DNA from: Roseobacter sp.
Lineage (GTDB): Bacteria > Pseudomonadota > Alphaproteobacteria > Rhodobacterales > Rhodobacteraceae
Reading direction: 5' to 3'
DNA: 16,064 bases
Assembly: GCA_024636425.1 (NCBI GenBank)
Contig: JAGXHB010000257.1
Span: forward strand, 1 to 16,064
Made by a program: the position numbers and the translations under genes. The number at the start of each line of letters is the position of its first letter. Within the stretch, counting starts at the first letter, position 1. The notes under the pieces were generated by a model, which was not told the origin of the DNA, made no database searches, and saw nothing but the letters and a program-made list of their open reading frames with translations. This document shows positions 14,078-16,064 of the stretch, piece by piece.

Positions 14078-15325
14078 TCAGCCTGCTTTCGTCAGCATTG
14101 CACGCAGCAGAACATTGCACCCAGCCGCAAGATGTTCCTTGGTCGCGTACTCTGCAATATTGTGGCTGATTCCGTCGCGGCACGGGATAAAGATCATCGC
14201 TGTTGGAACTTTGGCCGCTATGTTGGCTGCGTCGTGCAATGCACCGCTGGCCATTCTGCGATAGGGCAGTTGAAGACCCTTCACGGCGGATTCCAGCGCG
14301 TCGATGCAGCTTTGATCGAACTGCGTGGGTGGAATCCCGAACCGCACGGACACGCGCGCCTCAACGCCGTATTCCTGCGCGACCGCGATGCAGACTCGGG
14401 CGCATTCGGTCTGCATGTGGTCGATTACCTTTTGATCGGGGTGGCGGATGTCGATGACGAATTCCGCGGCGCCGACCACCGTGCTGGGGCCGTCCGTTGC
14501 TGTCGTCAGACGCCCGACGCTGACCCGCGCATCCTCGCCAATATCGCGACCCATCTTGTTCAACGCGACCAGCATCGCGCCAGAGGCCAGCAGGGCATCC
14601 CGGCGCGCGGCCAACGGTGTGGTGCCCGCATGAGCGTCCATCCCGGTGACCCGCACATCAAGCCAGCTGAGCCCCTGCACGGTGGTCACAACGCCGATAT
14701 CCGCGCCTGCGTCTTCCAGCACCGGCCCCTGCTCGATATGCAGCTCAAAAAACGCCTCCATAGGCAAGTCAACCGGCGTTTTAGTACCGCGCCAGCCGGA
14801 TGCGGCGGCCTCATCGGCAAATCGCTTGCCGTCGGTGGACAGGGTTTCGTCAAGCGTCTCGTCGTCGATCCGACCCGCGAACCATGCCGATCCTAGTATG
14901 CCCGGTGCAAACCGCACACCTTCCTCATTGGTCCAGTTGATCACCATCAACGGCGCGTCCGTCTCAAAACCCGCATCGTTCAGCGTCTCAATCACCTCAA
15001 GAGCAGTCAATACGCCCGAGATGCCGTCGAACCGCCCACCATGGGGTTGCGTATCCAGATGGCTACCTGCTGCGACCGCGCCGCGCGCAGGGTTGCGTCC
15101 GGGACGGATCGCAAACATATTGCCGGCCCGATCACATTTGACCTCCATCCCGGCATCACCGCACCAATGCGCAAACAGAGTGCGTGCTTCAATGTCTTCA
15201 GGGGTTAGCGCAAGGCGGCAGTTTCCAGTTTTTTCAACCACGCCGATCTTGGCCATTTCCATGTGGCGCGCCCACAACCGTTCGGTGTTGATAATGGGGA
15301 TGGTATTGGCGGGGAGATCAGTCAT
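14078..15325 (-). CDS. M20-family Zn-dependent amidohydrolase (N-carbamoyl-amino acid / allantoate type)
   Basis: A 415-residue binuclear zinc hydrolase of the family with L-carbamoylase (HyuC), beta-ureidopropionase and allantoate amidohydrolase. Metal ligands: His89 and Asp100 (SHLDTQPHGGRFDG), Glu135 with catalytic Glu134 (TNEEG), His196 (HIEQGP) and His388 (GISHN). Arg294 in DIRHP corresponds to the arginine that binds the substrate carboxylate. These enzymes remove the carbamoyl group from N-carbamoyl amino acids, releasing ammonia and CO2. It converges on the amidohydrolase with an 18-bp gap and no visible terminator between them. The ATG lacks a good ribosome-binding site. It would fit as the last step after hydrolysis of a hydantoin- or ureide-like ring. 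Allantoate amidohydrolase activity is the main alternative. Confidence 0.88.
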   Translation of the reverse strand: MTDLPANTIPIINTERLWARHMEMAKIGVVEKTGNCRLALTPEDIEARTLFAHWCGDAGMEVKCDRAGNMFAIRPGRNPARGAVAAGSHLDTQPHGGRFDGISGVLTALEVIETLNDAGFETDAPLMVINWTNEEGVRFAPGILGSAWFAGRIDDETLDETLSTDGKRFADEAAASGWRGTKTPVDLPMEAFFELHIEQGPVLEDAGADIGVVTTVQGLSWLDVRVTGMDAHAGTTPLAARRDALLASGAMLVALNKMGRDIGEDARVSVGRLTTATDGPSTVVGAAEFVIDIRHPDQKVIDHMQTECARVCIAVAQEYGVEARVSVRFGIPPTQFDQSCIDALESAVKGLQLPYRRMASGALHDAANIAAKVPTAMIFIPCRDGISHNIAEYATKEHLAAGCNVLLRAMLTKAG

Positions 15326-15560
15326 GAAGGCTCTGATTGGAGGGCGTCCTAGACGGATGCGAAACTGCGCCCGACCCGCCGGATTTGAGTTCAGTTTAGT
15401 CTATCTCGTGTCGCCGTTTTTGTTAAGGGCCATTTCCAATCCATCCTGACTTACGGGGAAGCATTAAAGCCATTACTGTTTTAATTCAGGATCACCTTCT
15501 GACGGTCAAGGACGATACCACGCTGAAGCTGGCGGTTTCGTGCAGAGGCCATGGCAATGA
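15326..15560. other. Intergenic region upstream of the M20 hydrolase
   Basis: No gene is visible. It should contain the minus-strand promoter of the M20 gene, but I cannot place the -35 and -10 boxes with confidence. It holds GTTCAGTTTA at 15389-15398, which differs by one base from GTTCAGTCTA at 10547-10556 in the LysR control region. Its right part, from about 15480, has stops in all plus frames and merges into the broken frame that follows. Confidence 0.4.
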
Positions 15561-16064
15561 CCGAAGTGGCAGGCGCCAACAATCTTGTGGCGCCAGGTGG
15601 CGCGGGCGATGGCATCCGTGCCTTTTTGGTTTCGGCCGGACGGTCCCGGCAGTTTGTCGACGGTGACAGTCGGCGGCAACGTCTTCGAGTTCGTGCCCAG
15701 CCGGGACGACAGCACATTCACCCGCATTTAGGTGGCCCCCCGACGGTAGCCAGACACAAGTCGATCAGGTGATCGACAATGCAGGTGTGTTGCAGTTGCT
15801 TCAGACGCGGTTCACGGCGACCGCAACGGTGGCCGGGGTGGCCAATATGTTCGCCAACAGGTCTTTGGACTAGGGGCTCAGCATGTTCTGGGCCGACAAT
15901 GCCCGGGCAATGAGTAAGGTTTTCAATTTTGAGAACGGCCCGACAATGCCGTGCTCGGCCGGTACGAACTACACGCGGGAGGGTAAGTCATTTCTGGCCG
16001 CGCAATCGGGCGCAAGGGCCACTTACGATGGCGTCGTGATAGTCCACATCGCGCCCGGAGGAGG
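15561..16064 (+). pseudogene. Broken open reading frame of unknown function, runs off the window
   Basis: A plus-strand open frame runs from 15561 (first ATG 15609) to a TAG at 15729-15731 and ends in TVTVGGNVFEFVPSRDD and about eight more residues. If one T of the TTT at 15727-15729 is treated as extra, reading passes smoothly into a second frame, meets an in-frame TAG at 15871-15873, then stays open to the window end. The predicted residues are varied and soluble-looking and codon third positions are GC-rich, so this looks like a once-coding sequence with one frameshift and one nonsense codon. I do not recognise the product; a mobile-element or phage-derived structural protein is only a guess. 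Sequencing error could also explain the breaks. Confidence 0.35.

Noticed and set aside
1..16064. tRNA, rRNA, CRISPR array, complete insertion sequence or attachment site
   Set aside because: I looked for cloverleaf-like runs, regular spaced repeats, transposase motifs and terminal repeats on both strands and saw none.

Overview
The window reads as a high-GC alphaproteobacterial chromosome segment, most like the marine Rhodobacteraceae (Roseobacter group). That placement rests on codon use, dense operons with ATGA overlaps and gene families; no rRNA or other phylogenetic marker is present, so it is an inference. Almost the whole window is one accessory catabolic locus. It is dominated by enzymes that cut or remove nitrogen from non-peptide C-N bonds, grouped around a dedicated ABC importer.

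Layout. Positions 1-474 hold no gene I can identify. From 10488 back to 491, nine minus-strand genes form one probable operon. In transcription order they are: a creatininase-family amidohydrolase, a BMP-type periplasmic binding protein, a twin-domain ABC ATPase, two permeases, an agmatinase-family ureohydrolase, a NodB/polysaccharide-deacetylase-fold hydrolase of the cyclic-imidase/allantoinase kind, a zinc-free quinone-oxidoreductase-like dehydrogenase, and a histidine ammonia-lyase homologue. A stem-loop follows the last stop codon. Diverging from the operon across a 140-bp control region is a LysR regulator (10629-11579). Behind it on the plus strand lie a glycine-amidinotransferase-like enzyme and an amidohydrolase of the 8-oxoguanine deaminase/ATZ-TRZ type. 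Converging on these is a minus-strand M20 hydrolase of the N-carbamoyl-amino-acid/allantoate family (14078-15325). The last 500 bases carry a broken open frame of unknown origin.

How the genes may work together. The binding protein and transporter (BMP/YufNOPQ type, a family known for nucleosides and purine-like compounds) would import a nitrogen-rich compound. The enzymes then offer an ammonia-lyase, a possible ene-reductase, a deaminase for exocyclic amino groups, two possible ring-opening cyclic-amide hydrolases, a urea-releasing guanidino hydrolase, an amidino-group enzyme and a decarbamoylase. Together they look like a 'Hut-like' route for a histidine-like, cyclic guanidino or cyclic ureide compound rather than ordinary histidine use. 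HAL keeps all its catalytic residues but no urocanase is here, and the ureohydrolase and amidohydrolase belong to the superfamilies of HutG and HutI/HutF without being those enzymes. The creatininase homologue keeps its metal site but has changed the aromatic residues that hold creatinine. The substrate cannot be named from sequence.
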